Shown here in pieces: positions 31,255 to 40,700 of a DNA stretch of 64,000 nt (positions are counted from its first letter, which is position 1; every line of letters begins with the position of its first letter). The stretch lies in assembly GCA_052171895.1 (NCBI GenBank), contig JBQMRN010000007.1, positions 1 to 64,000 on the forward strand. The letters run 5' to 3'. The translations under genes were made by a program, and so were the position numbers. The stretch comes from Arsenophonus sp052171895. Its GTDB lineage: Bacteria > Pseudomonadota > Gammaproteobacteria > Enterobacterales > Enterobacteriaceae. Below the pieces are notes generated by a model. The model did no database searches. It worked only from the letters and a program-made list of their open reading frames with translations, and was not told where the DNA came from.

Positions 31255-32346
31255 ATGAGTCAAGTATATAATTTTAGCGCTGGTCCGGCCATGTTACCGG
31301 TAGAAGTTTTGCATCTTGCACAACAAGAACTTTGTAATTGGAATGGTATGGGGGTTTCGGTTATGGAAATAAGCCATCGTGGTGAAGCATTTATGGAGAT
31401 AGTCAACCAAGCTGAACAAAATCTGCGCCAATTACTAAAAATACCTAAAAACTATAAAGTCCTTTTTTGTCACGGTGGTGCTAGAGGTCAATTTTCTGCC
31501 TTACCATTAAATTTATTTCAGCCTGATGAAACCGTTGACTATATTGTTGGTGGTTATTGGGCAAAGTCTGCTGCGGAAGAGGCAAAAAAATATTGTATTG
31601 TTAATGAAATTGATATTCAGCTAGAAAAATTAGCTTATTTGAGTGTGCAAGCAATGGATCAATGGCCATTAACAACCAGTGCAAAATATCTTCATTATTG
31701 CCCGAATGAAACGATTGATGGTATTGCTATCCATACGCTACCTGATTTTTCTGCTGATAAAGTTGTGATTGCTGATTACTCCTCAGCGATCTTATCACGG
31801 CCACTTGATGTCAGCCGTTTTGGTGTTATTTATGCCGGTGCGCAAAAAAATATCGGGGCAGCAGGTATCACATTGGTCATCATTCGTGAAGATTTGTTGG
31901 GTCAAGCAAAAAAGGCAACACCTTCTATCCTTAATTACACAATACTGGCTAAAAATAACTCAATGTATAATACACCAGTAACTTTTGCTTGGTATCTATC
32001 AGTAATGGTATTTAAATGGTTAAAACAGCAGGGTGGTTTACAAGAAATAGAAAAACGAAATCAAGAAAAAGCCTGCTTGCTGTATGATATTATTGATAAT
32101 AGCCAATTTTATATTAATCGAATCAATCCAGTTAATCGTTCGGTAATGAATATTCCATTTCGAATGGTAAAACCTAACTTAGATAATGAATTTATCAAAG
32201 CGGCAGAACAGCAAGGGCTGCTTTTTCTGAAAGGGCATAAAGCGGCGGGTGGTGGCATGCGTGCTTCAATTTATAATGCTATGCCATTGGCTGGTGTGCA
32301 AAAGTTAGTTAATTTTATGATTGATTTTGAACAGCGAAATAAATAA
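31255..32346 (+). CDS. serC: Phosphoserine aminotransferase
   Basis: SerC is a PLP enzyme that makes phosphoserine from 3-phosphohydroxypyruvate and also acts in pyridoxal phosphate synthesis. The 363 residues match the E. coli length (362). The start MSQVYNFSAGPAMLP is typical; a GTG codon one triplet upstream is in frame but the ATG at 31255 fits the family better. The PLP lysine is Lys198 in GAQKNIG. HGGARGQF (73-80), CPNETIDG (149-156) and the C-terminal GGGMRASIYNAMP are present; the last has one extra glycine compared with VGGMRAS. It lies 118 bases upstream of aroA, the classic serC-aroA operon. Confidence 0.96.
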   Translation: MSQVYNFSAGPAMLPVEVLHLAQQELCNWNGMGVSVMEISHRGEAFMEIVNQAEQNLRQLLKIPKNYKVLFCHGGARGQFSALPLNLFQPDETVDYIVGGYWAKSAAEEAKKYCIVNEIDIQLEKLAYLSVQAMDQWPLTTSAKYLHYCPNETIDGIAIHTLPDFSADKVVIADYSSAILSRPLDVSRFGVIYAGAQKNIGAAGITLVIIREDLLGQAKKATPSILNYTILAKNNSMYNTPVTFAWYLSVMVFKWLKQQGGLQEIEKRNQEKACLLYDIIDNSQFYINRINPVNRSVMNIPFRMVKPNLDNEFIKAAEQQGLLFLKGHKAAGGGMRASIYNAMPLAGVQKLVNFMIDFEQRNK

Positions 32347-32464
32347 ATTAAATCATCTTTTTTGATTAGATTGGTAATAATATTATCGTCTAATCTTATC
32401 AAATAAATATAAATATGATTTAACTAAATTATCCAACTGTGTTACTGGAGAGAGCCTACGTTTA

Positions 32465-33751
32465 ATGCAAGTCCTAACAATACAACCCATTTCTTACGTT
32501 GAAGGTACTATCAATCTTCCTGGCTCGAAAAGTATTTCTAATCGGGTACTATTGTTAGCTGCATTAGCTCAAGGCAAAACCGTATTAAATAATCTTCTTG
32601 CTAGTGATGATATTCGTCATATGCTTAATGCGCTGACAGCATTGGGTATCGAATATCAATTATCCCAAGATCTTACTACCTGTATTGTAAAAGGTGGCGA
32701 GCAATATTTTAGCAATAAAAAAGGTTTAGAAATTTTTCTCGGTAATGCGGGAACGGCTATGCGGCCATTAAGTGCGGTTTTAGCGTTGACGCACAATGAT
32801 ATTGTCTTAACAGGTGAGCCAAGAATGAAAGAGCGCCCTATCAGTCATCTCATTGATGCATTAAAGCAATGTGGGGCAACTATTGATTATCTTGAACAAC
32901 CAGGTTATCCGCCTATAAGGATAAAAGGAGGCTTTCAAGGTGGGAATATTACAGTCAATGGCTGCCTCTCTAGTCAATTTTTAACTGCACTTTTAATAGC
33001 TGCACCGTTGGCGCATAATGATACGATTATCCAAATAAAAGGAGAGCTTGTTTCTAAACCTTATATTGATATTACCCTGGCACTGATGCGTAAATTTGGC
33101 ATTGTTGGCGTTGAAGTAGACAATCAATATTTTTGTCGATTTCATATTAAAGCTGGACAACACTATATTTCACCAGGTAATTATCTTGTTGAGGGCGATG
33201 CCTCTTCTGCTTCTTATTTTTTAGCTGCAGCAGCAATTAAAGGAGGTACCGTTAGGGTAACAGGTATTGGCAAAGATAGTTTGCAAGGTGATAGCAAGTT
33301 TGCTGTTATACTTGAAAAAATGGGTGCCAAAATACGATGGGGTAAAGATTTTATAGAATCTCAACGAGATGAGTTAATTGGTATTGATATGGATATGAAT
33401 GCGATCCCGGATGCGGCGATGACGGTTGCGACGCTTGCGCTCTTTGCTCGAGGTGAAACGATTATTCGTAATATTTATAACTGGCGGGTAAAAGAAACTG
33501 ATAGATTAAATGCAATGACGACTGAATTAACAAAAGTTGGTGCTAAAGTAGAAGAAGGCCATGACTATATTCGTATTTTACCACCTAAATTATTTCAGCA
33601 TGCTGAAATAGCAACTTATAATGATCATAGGATGGCGATGTGTTTTTCACTTGTCGCTTTGTCAGATACGCCGGTTACCATTTTGGATCCAAAATGTACC
33701 GCTAAGACTTTTCCAAGCTATTTTAAGTCACTAGAAAAATTAAGTTATTGA
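32465..33751 (+). CDS. aroA: 3-phosphoshikimate 1-carboxyvinyltransferase (EPSP synthase)
   Basis: AroA joins phosphoenolpyruvate to shikimate-3-phosphate, step six of the chorismate pathway. The 428 residues match E. coli (427). The substrate loop LPGSKSISNR (19-28, with Lys22) and LFLGNAGTAMRP (around 90-101) are intact, as are ASSASYFLAAAAIKGG, IPDAAMTVATLALFA, RVKETDRL and the C-terminal TYNDHRMAMCFSLVALSD. One Ala-to-Val style change (NRVLLLAALA) does not touch known catalytic residues. A start at the ATG of MQVLTIQP is supported by GGAGAG about 12 bases upstream. A terminator follows at 33783. Confidence 0.97.
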   Translation: MQVLTIQPISYVEGTINLPGSKSISNRVLLLAALAQGKTVLNNLLASDDIRHMLNALTALGIEYQLSQDLTTCIVKGGEQYFSNKKGLEIFLGNAGTAMRPLSAVLALTHNDIVLTGEPRMKERPISHLIDALKQCGATIDYLEQPGYPPIRIKGGFQGGNITVNGCLSSQFLTALLIAAPLAHNDTIIQIKGELVSKPYIDITLALMRKFGIVGVEVDNQYFCRFHIKAGQHYISPGNYLVEGDASSASYFLAAAAIKGGTVRVTGIGKDSLQGDSKFAVILEKMGAKIRWGKDFIESQRDELIGIDMDMNAIPDAAMTVATLALFARGETIIRNIYNWRVKETDRLNAMTTELTKVGAKVEEGHDYIRILPPKLFQHAEIATYNDHRMAMCFSLVALSDTPVTILDPKCTAKTFPSYFKSLEKLSY

Positions 33752-33782
33752 TATAGAGTATGCCAATAAAATTAGCTGTCAC

Positions 33783-33808
33783 ACCCCGAAATATAGCATG
33801 GGGTTTTT
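33783..33808 (+). terminator. Rho-independent terminator after aroA
   Basis: ACCCC pairs with GGGGT around a 12-base loop and ends in TTTTT, 32 bases after the aroA stop codon. Confidence 0.7.
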
Positions 33809-33994
33809 AACAATTCATCTTTAATTTTCAACCAATCTTTCATATAGATTACAATGGAGTTTTAGTACACAATATTAATTTGGGTAATTTCTAAATGTAG
33901 AAGCAAACATATTGATGTAGAGTAATCTCAAACTTTTTGATAAGGATTAAAATGATGGCTTTGCAGCCAATCTTCTATTCGCCAATTAAATCGC

Positions 33995-34410
33995 GAGTTA
34001 TGCTTATTTCTGATATATAGAATTTCGCAAATGGTGGCGTCTATTATACTAATTAATTTTATAAATGATTTCAACACCATAAAATGATATGGCATGAAAA
34101 GTCTATCCTACAGATAGTTGAAAAACTAGATATTACCTCTGATCCCTTGCATGAATTCATATGTTAAGGGTACCAGGCGACTGGTAGCCACCATTGTTGT
34201 GGCTGAGTTAGAAGTCATGCTGCGACAATATGCTGAACACAACCCCTAGTTGACGGGGTTGTGACGACCAGGCTGTGCGTCGTTCGTAACGACTATTTAC
34301 CAGAGCGAATTATATAGACTGGTATTAGAGATATTAAAATTAAAGTGTATAAGGTCAGGGGAGAGGATCGCATCGGTAACTGAATATGTTTCAATAGCTA
34401 TGTGGTTGCT
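33995..34410 (+). mobile_element. IS256 left-end fragment
   Basis: Starts GAGTTATGCTTATTTCTGATA and matches the first 410 or so bases of the element, ending where a second, minus-strand IS256 copy begins. The rest of this copy is not found on the other side of that insertion. Confidence 0.78.
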
Positions 34411-35868
34411 GAGTTATTAGAAAATATGGCGTATGACGGTTAGGGTACCCTCTGATGCTTCGTGGATCAGTTTCCCATCCTAAAATTAGATATTGTTTAC
34501 CACCAGGGTCAGCAGGTTAAATGCATTTAGCCGGTTTCAGCTTTTCTGAGCAGACTCTAGTAGTTAAATAAGTATTAAAAGGGTTATTTTCTCTAACCAC
34601 AGTTTTCGCGCGTCTGCTTAGTAGCCTCATGTCGTAAAACCCAATTCAATCAGATTTGTCGTTCTTATTGACGCTCACCCAGTGAGCTCTTGACGGGAAG
34701 AGCGTGAATGCCAGTAGTTTTTCTCGATCTTTTTCTAGCTTATTCATTGCTGCAGGACATTTTGCTGAAAACCTTCCTAACAAAACATCAAGAGCTTTAT
34801 TATTGGTATGGCACCTCTTTGCTAGCCAGCCCTCCCCCCTCCCCCCCCGTAGCTCTCAACCTTAACTTTCTGTTGCATGCCATTTTGTTAGTGAAGCAAG
34901 CACATTAGCTGTTTTCCTATACCCAACAGCGTTAGTGCTGTATGTCCGGGAATATCTTTGCATTGCATTCCGAAAATCAAGGCAGCGTCTCCCATAGCAA
35001 CCCTGGAAGATACGGTTAAATCATACGCTCGCACAGGCCATTGAGAAGTTTTGGCAAGTTATGCTTCTGACTATCAATAAGCATCTTTGACCGCAAGTAA
35101 CTCCTTATGCCCATGTTCAAAGTGACGCCGATAATGATCTAGCAGGCAAAGTCGATCATCTAATCTGATAGAACTATATATACCATCAACCAAGAAATAA
35201 ACGTAGCACGTACCGCTTAAATCCAACAGAAGCCCACCAGCGCGCATACCATTAGCTATGTGCTTTCAAGCCATTACTGTTGCAATCTGCTGATGCTACT
35301 CTCTGCCAGAGATAGACCATATGCTTTTTCACTGAGAATTCGCCAAATGACTTCGTGAAAATCACCGGTGGATATGCCTTGCAGGAAGAAAACCATAGAG
35401 GGGCACGAACTTTTTTGACAATTTTCCACACTTCAGATAAAATTGATAACAACTAGCTATTGAATAATATTCCTATTGCTGCTACGTTATCCCCTAATCC
35501 CCTAACTTAGCTACTTTAATATCAATATTAGCAATACCAGTTTATCTATATAGTTTACTGTGGCAAATAACCATTACAGATGAGGGACATGGATGGCACT
35601 CAAGAAAGAGTGGCGTTTAACATGTTGTCACAGCATGAGCTTTAAGCTCCCCCATCAACGTGGGGGAGGGATGTATCAGGTGGCTGGCACTATTACGGAT
35701 GAGTTCATGCAAGAGATCACAGGTAATATCTGGTTTCGCGGATAGCTGTAGAGTAGGCTTTTCATGGTATATCATCTCTCTGTTGTTGAAATCATTTATG
35801 AAATCAATTAGCAGGGGGGGATACCCAGTATCTCTCAAATCACCATACACAAAAAATAAGCATAATTA
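34411..35868 (-). mobile_element. IS256-family element, full length, inactive
   Basis: Bounded by GAGTTATTAGAAAATATGG at the left and AAAAAATAAGCATAATT at the right, 1458 bases. The complement carries the usual degenerate transposase pieces, with stops in all frames. A run of cytosines near 34845 is a local oddity. It was inserted into the IS256 fragment to its left. Confidence 0.82.
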
Positions 35869-36140
35869 GATAGTTGCTTATTCATTTTAATATCCTTCTA
35901 AATTCTTCATAAATCCCATTGTTCAGATGGTGGCGGGGGTGCTCTGATACTTAATATCGCTAAAAAACGGCCAACAGTTTTTTCAAGTAGGGTGTAGGGT
36001 TATTACATATACTGTTTGCTATCAGACCATAAGAATCTATTGTCGTAAAAAACTGCATTATTTTCTGGTACGGTATTATCTGCTTCAGGGTGTGTGTTCA
36101 GAACTTTTTAAGAACTATATGGCATGATTTCTTCTTTCGT
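35869..36140 (-). other. End of an unidentified gene and start of the next, cut by IS256
   Basis: On the complement, a broken frame reads EADNTVPENNAVFYDNR, FLWSDSKQYM, then RFLAILSIRAPPPPSEQWDL and a stop. About 20 bases on, a good ribosome-binding site (AAGGATATT) precedes ATG and MNKQL, which runs into the IS256 end. This looks like two neighbouring genes of one operon, the first decayed and the second cut after five codons. I do not recognise either. Confidence 0.35.
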
Positions 36141-36183
36141 TAATGGTTATCTTAGATAATACTTAACGAAAAGGAGGATTCAC

Positions 36184-36397
36184 GATTGGTTAGTTGCATT
36201 TGATGCATTAAAATTTGTTAAAGCGCTGCTTTACAAAAAATCAGGCTAAAGTAATTTCTTTAGCTGTTCGTGAATCATACAATGTTGTTGATATAGCGAC
36301 TAAACGAGATTTAGGAGATGTTCATAAAGAAATAGACAGCAGATTTGATAGAATTGATGATGTTTGCTTTTGGAAAATTGAGAAATCAAATAGCTGA
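36184..36397 (+). pseudogene. DUF1640-like small coiled-coil protein, frameshifted
   Basis: A strong ribosome-binding site (AAGGAGG at 36171-36177) precedes a frame reading WLVAFDALKFVKAL. After a frame change it continues FTKNQAKVISLAVRESYNV and VDIATKRDLGDVHKEIDSRFD, then in a third frame FAFGKLRNQIADVPQ. The pattern FD.L.FVK.L...G....QA......AR.........ATK.DL is that of small DUF1640-type proteins often found near phage or plasmid genes. The expected start codon is missing. The membrane segment that usually ends such proteins is not seen. Function is unknown. Confidence 0.5.
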
Positions 36398-36696
36398 TGT
36401 CCCGCAAAGACTTATTTATTGATAATTTATAACAGCTGTAAAGATTTTTCTTTTAAGAAAACTTTACTCTGAAAAGATGTTGAAGCGTTAATTGCCTGTT
36501 TGTTTCGCTGACTCCAGTAAACTCAATCCATTCAAGATACATTGCAGATAACTAAATCATTTATCCTTGTGATGTAGCCTCGCCAGAGGACTTTCTCAGT
36601 AAGATTGTTAAATGTTTTCCTATAATTATGGATTTTTCAACGAGATATAGCTGTTTTTTAACCCTAGCTAATAAATGTCTCAAGCGGATAATATAT
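36398..36696. other. Unassigned AT-rich stretch
   Basis: About 300 bases between the DUF1640-like pseudogene and an IS1595 fragment. Nothing I can assign on either strand. Confidence 0.4.
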
Positions 36697-36935
36697 TCAC
36701 TTTGATATAAAGTGGGCAGGATAAAAAAGTGAAATGAATTGCTTCATGCATGAATCGATATCATCCGACAAATTATCACCGAACCAAGTAATAAAATGCA
36801 GCTTTATGTTGGTAGGGAGTGAGGAAAGAGTCTCTTTGAGCTGTATGACTATTTGCTTTTTCATAATAAGCCTCTGTAGGAAAAATCTTTCATATAGTAT
36901 AAAAGATTTCCACAAACAACCTTTGCCAATATAGT
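36697..36935 (-). mobile_element. IS1595 5' fragment, minus strand
   Basis: The complement begins with the IS1595 left end (TATTGGCAAAGGTTGTTTG) and carries the transposase N-terminus in one open stretch: MKKQIVIQLKETLSSLPTN, IKLHFITWFGDNLSDDIDSC. It stops at the zinc-ribbon region. This is the best-preserved reading of that N-terminus in the window. Confidence 0.75.
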
Positions 36936-37342
36936 CAAACTGATCCAGTAATGATTTATTACTTTGATGGTTCATTTTCATACAAGGCTCATATCTGGTT
37001 CATCTAAGCTAAAATATTGCCATTTTGATAGGGAAGAGATTATTGCTTTTGACTTGCAAGGGACTGATATCCGAGTTTATGTTGTATAGAGACACGTGAA
37101 CAGGCGTTTGTTCAATGAAATCTAAGAAGATTACGATGTCATTGTTATAACGATGATAGAAAAGATGAATCAGCTAGTTTGATTTTGTTAAAAATCCTTG
37201 ATGACAATATTGTTCTGACTTTAATTCATTCCAAATAGTCTGGCGAAAATGACTCAGCTGCTAGTCTTAAAGATCTTTAGGAAGTATGTGAGCAAGCATA
37301 AGACGTGTATTCGTTGAAAGTAGCTTAATATTGAGTATTTGT
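36936..37342. other. Unassigned region between two IS1595 fragments
   Basis: Broken plus-strand frames contain FDREEIIAFDLQGTDIRVYV near 37015-37080 and DESASLILLKILDDNIVLTL near 37150-37225. They look like the remains of a real gene, but I cannot name it. Inverted IS1595 ends flank it on both sides. Confidence 0.35.
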
Positions 37343-37555
37343 GGCTATGTTAGCAAAGGTTGTTTGTGGAAATCTTTTATACTATATGAAAGATTTTTGC
37401 TACAGAGGGTTATACTATGAAAAAGTAAATAGTCATACAGATCAAAGAGACTCTTTTATCACTTCCTACCAACATAAAACTGCATTTCATTACTTGGTTC
37501 GGTGATAATTTGTCGGATGATGTTGATTCATGCATTGAAGCAACTCATTTCACTT
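37343..37555 (+). mobile_element. IS1595 5' fragment
   Basis: Starts GGCTATGTTAGCAAAGGTTG and covers about the first 213 bases of the element (LHFITWFGDNLSDDVDSCIE), then stops where an IS256 fragment begins. The element's 3' end follows at 37985. Confidence 0.77.
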
Positions 37556-37984
37556 TATGCTGCTAATAAAGCTCTTGATGTTTTTTGGTAAGCTTTTTAG
37601 CTAAGTGTATCCTGCAGGGATGAAGATGCTGGAGGAAGATTGAGAAGAACTTTTGTTGGCATTCTATGAGTCTCTATCAAGGAGCACTTCACTTGGAGTC
37701 AATAAGAACGATGAATCCGATTGAATTGATTTTTGTGGCAACTGAGGCTACGGACGCCTACGCGAAAAGAACTGTGCTTATAAAAAAACAACCTTTTCAA
37801 TGGTATTTAAGCTGTTCCCCTCTGCTCAGAAAAGCTGGAAGCAGCTAACCTGAATCTAGGATTTGATACGATTGATCCTGTTGGTAAACAACGTCCAGTT
37901 TAAGGACGGAGAACAAATTCACGAAGCATCAGAGTGAAATACATAGATAGCCTAATCGCCATACACTAGATATTGCTAATAAGT
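37556..37984 (+). mobile_element. IS256 right-end fragment inside an IS1595 copy
   Basis: Matches the last 430 bases of IS256 (ALDVFW..., GVNKNDESD-like, FKDGEQIHEASE) and ends in GATATTGCTAATAAGTC. Its left part is missing. Confidence 0.78.
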
Positions 37985-38097
37985 CATTATCTGCTTTTTG
38001 GAAAAGATTGTTTGAATCCACAAGAATTGAAATATACAGGCGTGGGTGGTTGGGTTACACATTTTCTGCGAAAATGCAATAACTTTTCTCAACGCAT
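37985..38097 (+). mobile_element. IS1595 3' end fragment
   Basis: Matches the last 110 bases of the copies ending at 4531 and 62146 (compare TTGTTTGAATCCACAAGAATTG with 4450-4475) and ends near TTTTCTCAACGCATAG. Confidence 0.7.
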
Positions 38098-38267
38098 AGA
38101 TACCCCTATTCTTCTTATCAAGAAGAATCCGTCAGCATGACGTGACGGCAATAGAGAAATTTCGTATTTAAAATTAACGCTAATTAGCAGAGGAAACGTA
38201 ATTTAATTCCCCTTGTAATCATTATTACAATTATTTTTAATGAGAAAAATCCAATTTGATCCAATTT

Positions 38268-38620
38268 ATAGCATGGCTAATTTAGGTTGTAATTCGTTAA
38301 ATGATGAAGGAATAAGTTTCAATGTAGTACTGGTGGCTTCCATCTAATAACTGGATATAGTAAGGCACGCGATAGCAAAAATTACTGTAATAAGTTCTCT
38401 TCCCTGGTTGGTTGTCTTTTAACCCGGATAAAGTTTCTATAATTAACTTAAATTTTCCAGGTAAATTCAAAATCAATGTTTGCTTATGGGATCATACCAA
38501 CTTAGCGTTATAGGATTACCAATGCCACAAAATATAAATTAATTTGTCGCATTTGTTTAGAACATGCGCAACTCATCCAATGATATCCCTTTCAATTCGA
38601 TATTGAAAGGAAAATGTTTA
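38268..38620 (-). pseudogene. mog: mog pseudogene (molybdopterin adenylyltransferase)
   Basis: Mog adenylylates molybdopterin in molybdenum cofactor synthesis. Reading the complement: KQMRQINLYFVALVIL, a damaged VGMIP, NLPGKFKLIIETLSGLKD, VPYYIQLLDGS and IET. This follows the last 80 residues of E. coli Mog (EQMRQISLHFVPTAIL, VGVIRKQ, LNLPGQPKSIKECLEGVKD, VPYCIQLLEGPYVET, from memory). The N-terminal half is gone, and stops and shifts are frequent. It lies downstream of talB on the same strand, the order found in E. coli. Confidence 0.83.
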
Positions 38621-38765
38621 ATTCTGAATCTATTCAACTTATGCTATTGTGATATAAAAGTAAATAATATTATTTACTAGCATGAGGCATAAAATCAGAG
38701 TAGCAAGTATAAGCTAAAACCTAGTAAATAATCTATTTAGATTTATAGTTTATAACAGAGAAAAA

Positions 38766-39726
38766 TTAATTACAACTGCTCTGCAACCATTTTTCTAATT
38801 TTTCTTGATCAATGGCAAATTTACGAATACCATCAGCCAGTTTTTCCGTCGCCATGGTATAAGCATGATGTTGCCAATAGAATTCTGCTTCTGTCATCAG
38901 TTTAGGCGCTAATTGAATTTGACCATTAAATGTTAATTTAAGCACGACTTCGCCTTGCGCCTCAGAAAGCTCTTTAATTAATACTGTAGAAATCGTTAAC
39001 CGATCACAGCCTGCCAGTTGCAAGATTTCCTCTTTGATTGTGAAAACTTACCCCCATTACAACAGTTTTATAGCCATGCTGTTTATAATAATTATAAATT
39101 TCTGTAACAGAAATAACGCCAGGATCTTCTTGTGCTGCATAGTCCTTTATATCAGTCAGTATTCCCTTTATATCAATCAAGAATATGACCGACAAAATGT
39201 GAAATCAGATAAACGCCGGCTTCAGCACAAGCTCGTGCCTGAGCAAAAGAGAATAATAGCGTTAGATTAGAGTTAATATTCTCTTTTTCTAACTTTTCTG
39301 GCGCGCGGATCCCTTGCCAAATTGAAGCTAACTTGATTAAAATACGCTCATTTTTAATGCCTGCATGATTATAAAGTTCAATAATATGGCGCGCTTTTTT
39401 AATACAGGCTTCAGTATCATAGGAAGTCGCGCATCAACTTCCGTTAAAATTCTTCCCGGAATTAATTGTAAGATTTCTAACCCAATATTAACAGATAATT
39501 TATCACACGCATCAATGATTTGTTGCTCACGTGACTGGCTTTGTTCCAGTGCCAAAGTGATTGCTTCATCAATGAGTGGCTGATATTCTGGAATCTTAGC
39601 CGTATTAAGGATCAAAGAGTGGTTAGTTGTTGCATCTTCAGGTTTATAAAGCTTTATTATGCTAATATCACCCGTATCTGCTACAACCGTTGTCATTTTA
39701 CCTAAAGAGCTTAATTTATCGGTTAT
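38766..39726 (-). pseudogene. talB: talB pseudogene (transaldolase), recently broken
   Basis: Transaldolase links the pentose phosphate pathway and glycolysis. Nearly the full 317-residue length remains. Segments in order are TDKLSSLGKMTTVVADTGDI, DATTNHSLILNTAKIPEY, NIGLEILQLIPGRI (39337-39696 frame), then in other frames ILIKLASIWQGIRA with the catalytic lysine codon kept, LTLLFSFAQARACAEAGVYL, EDPGVISVTEIYNYYKQHGY, and LAGCDRLTIS...FAIDQEKLEKWL at the end. At least three frameshifts (near 39415, 39180 and 39025) break it. The start codon is ATA (39724-39726), eight bases after a normal AAGGAG site. The clean sequence suggests recent loss. Confidence 0.95.
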
Positions 39727-39976
39727 TTTAATCTCCTTATTATTGAAATGATCCTGAGGCTAAGGATCCTATTTTGCTCTAAAATATCACGTATTGATAT
39801 TACAACAAATAAATTCACCAACCATTTCTGTTAAAACAAATTTCGTTTGCTTATTTTTCACACCAAACTATCGTTTGAATAGCAATAATTAACGTTAAAT
39901 GATAAAATAACCCAATGATACCCATTCAGTATTTTGATTAAAGTTGTTTATTTTTGAATATTATTAGGTATTAATT

Positions 39977-40690
39977 ATGCTTATCATGATCTCATCACCC
40001 AAAATATTTGATTATGAAAGTCCGCTTGCTAGCATAGAATATAGTCAGCAAACCCTGTTACACAGACAGAGCACTTGATTGAAGTTTTTGTAAACTTACA
40101 CCACAGGAAATTAGTAGTATAATGTAAATTAGTGATAAATTGGCCGATTTAAATGCAACGCGTTTTTGATAGTGGCATGCTAATTTTACCATAGAAAATA
40201 TCCAACTTGGATCCCCTGGTTTTTAAAAGTGATGTCTATACCAGATTCCAAGCGGAAAGTTTTATGCAAAAAGATTTCATCTTTGCCAAAAAGATCTTCG
40301 TATTTTATCAGCCTTATAGGCTTATAATGGCGTATTACGCCAATTTAGCTTTATACCTTTTGGTAGAATATTTTTACTGAAATCTTAATCAAGGCTCTAT
40401 ATAAAGCAGCCAAGTAATAATATTCTGATTAATTTAGCATCAGATGAATATTTTAATGCCGTTATTGCAAAAAATTGTATGCTTATATTTCCCTATTTTT
40501 TAGATGAAAATAGGGAAAATATAAAGTCATCAGTTTCTATGCAAAACAAGCTCATGGGGTAATTAGTTGTTTTATTTATTTACAATCAACTAAAAATGTT
40601 AAATAACTGATTGAATTATTTAACTTAGTCGCTTCTAAATTTGATAACTCTGCTTCCAAAGATAATTAGCTAGTCTTTAAACGATCATAA
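39977..40690 (+). pseudogene. yaaA: yaaA pseudogene (peroxide stress protein, DUF328)
   Basis: YaaA lowers intracellular iron during peroxide stress in E. coli. The start MLIMISSPKIFDYESPL matches MLILISPAKTLDYQSPL. Later pieces include ISDKLADLNATRF, FKSDVYTRFQAESF, DFIFAKKIF, INLASDEYFNAVIAK, FYAKQAHGVIS and a terminal LVFKRS before TAA at 40688. So almost the whole 258-residue gene is present, in shifting frames with many stops. It is divergent from talB, as in E. coli once the missing yaaJ is allowed for. An IS481 copy follows 10 bases later. Confidence 0.9.
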
Positions 40691-40700
40691 CTTAGTTAAT

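Noticed and set aside
38101..38150. Two small hairpins (ATTCTTCTT/AAGAAGAAT and CCGTCA/TGACGG)
   Set aside because: Short, without a T-run or associated gene start, in decayed sequence beside an IS1595 end. They may be chance or IS-related.
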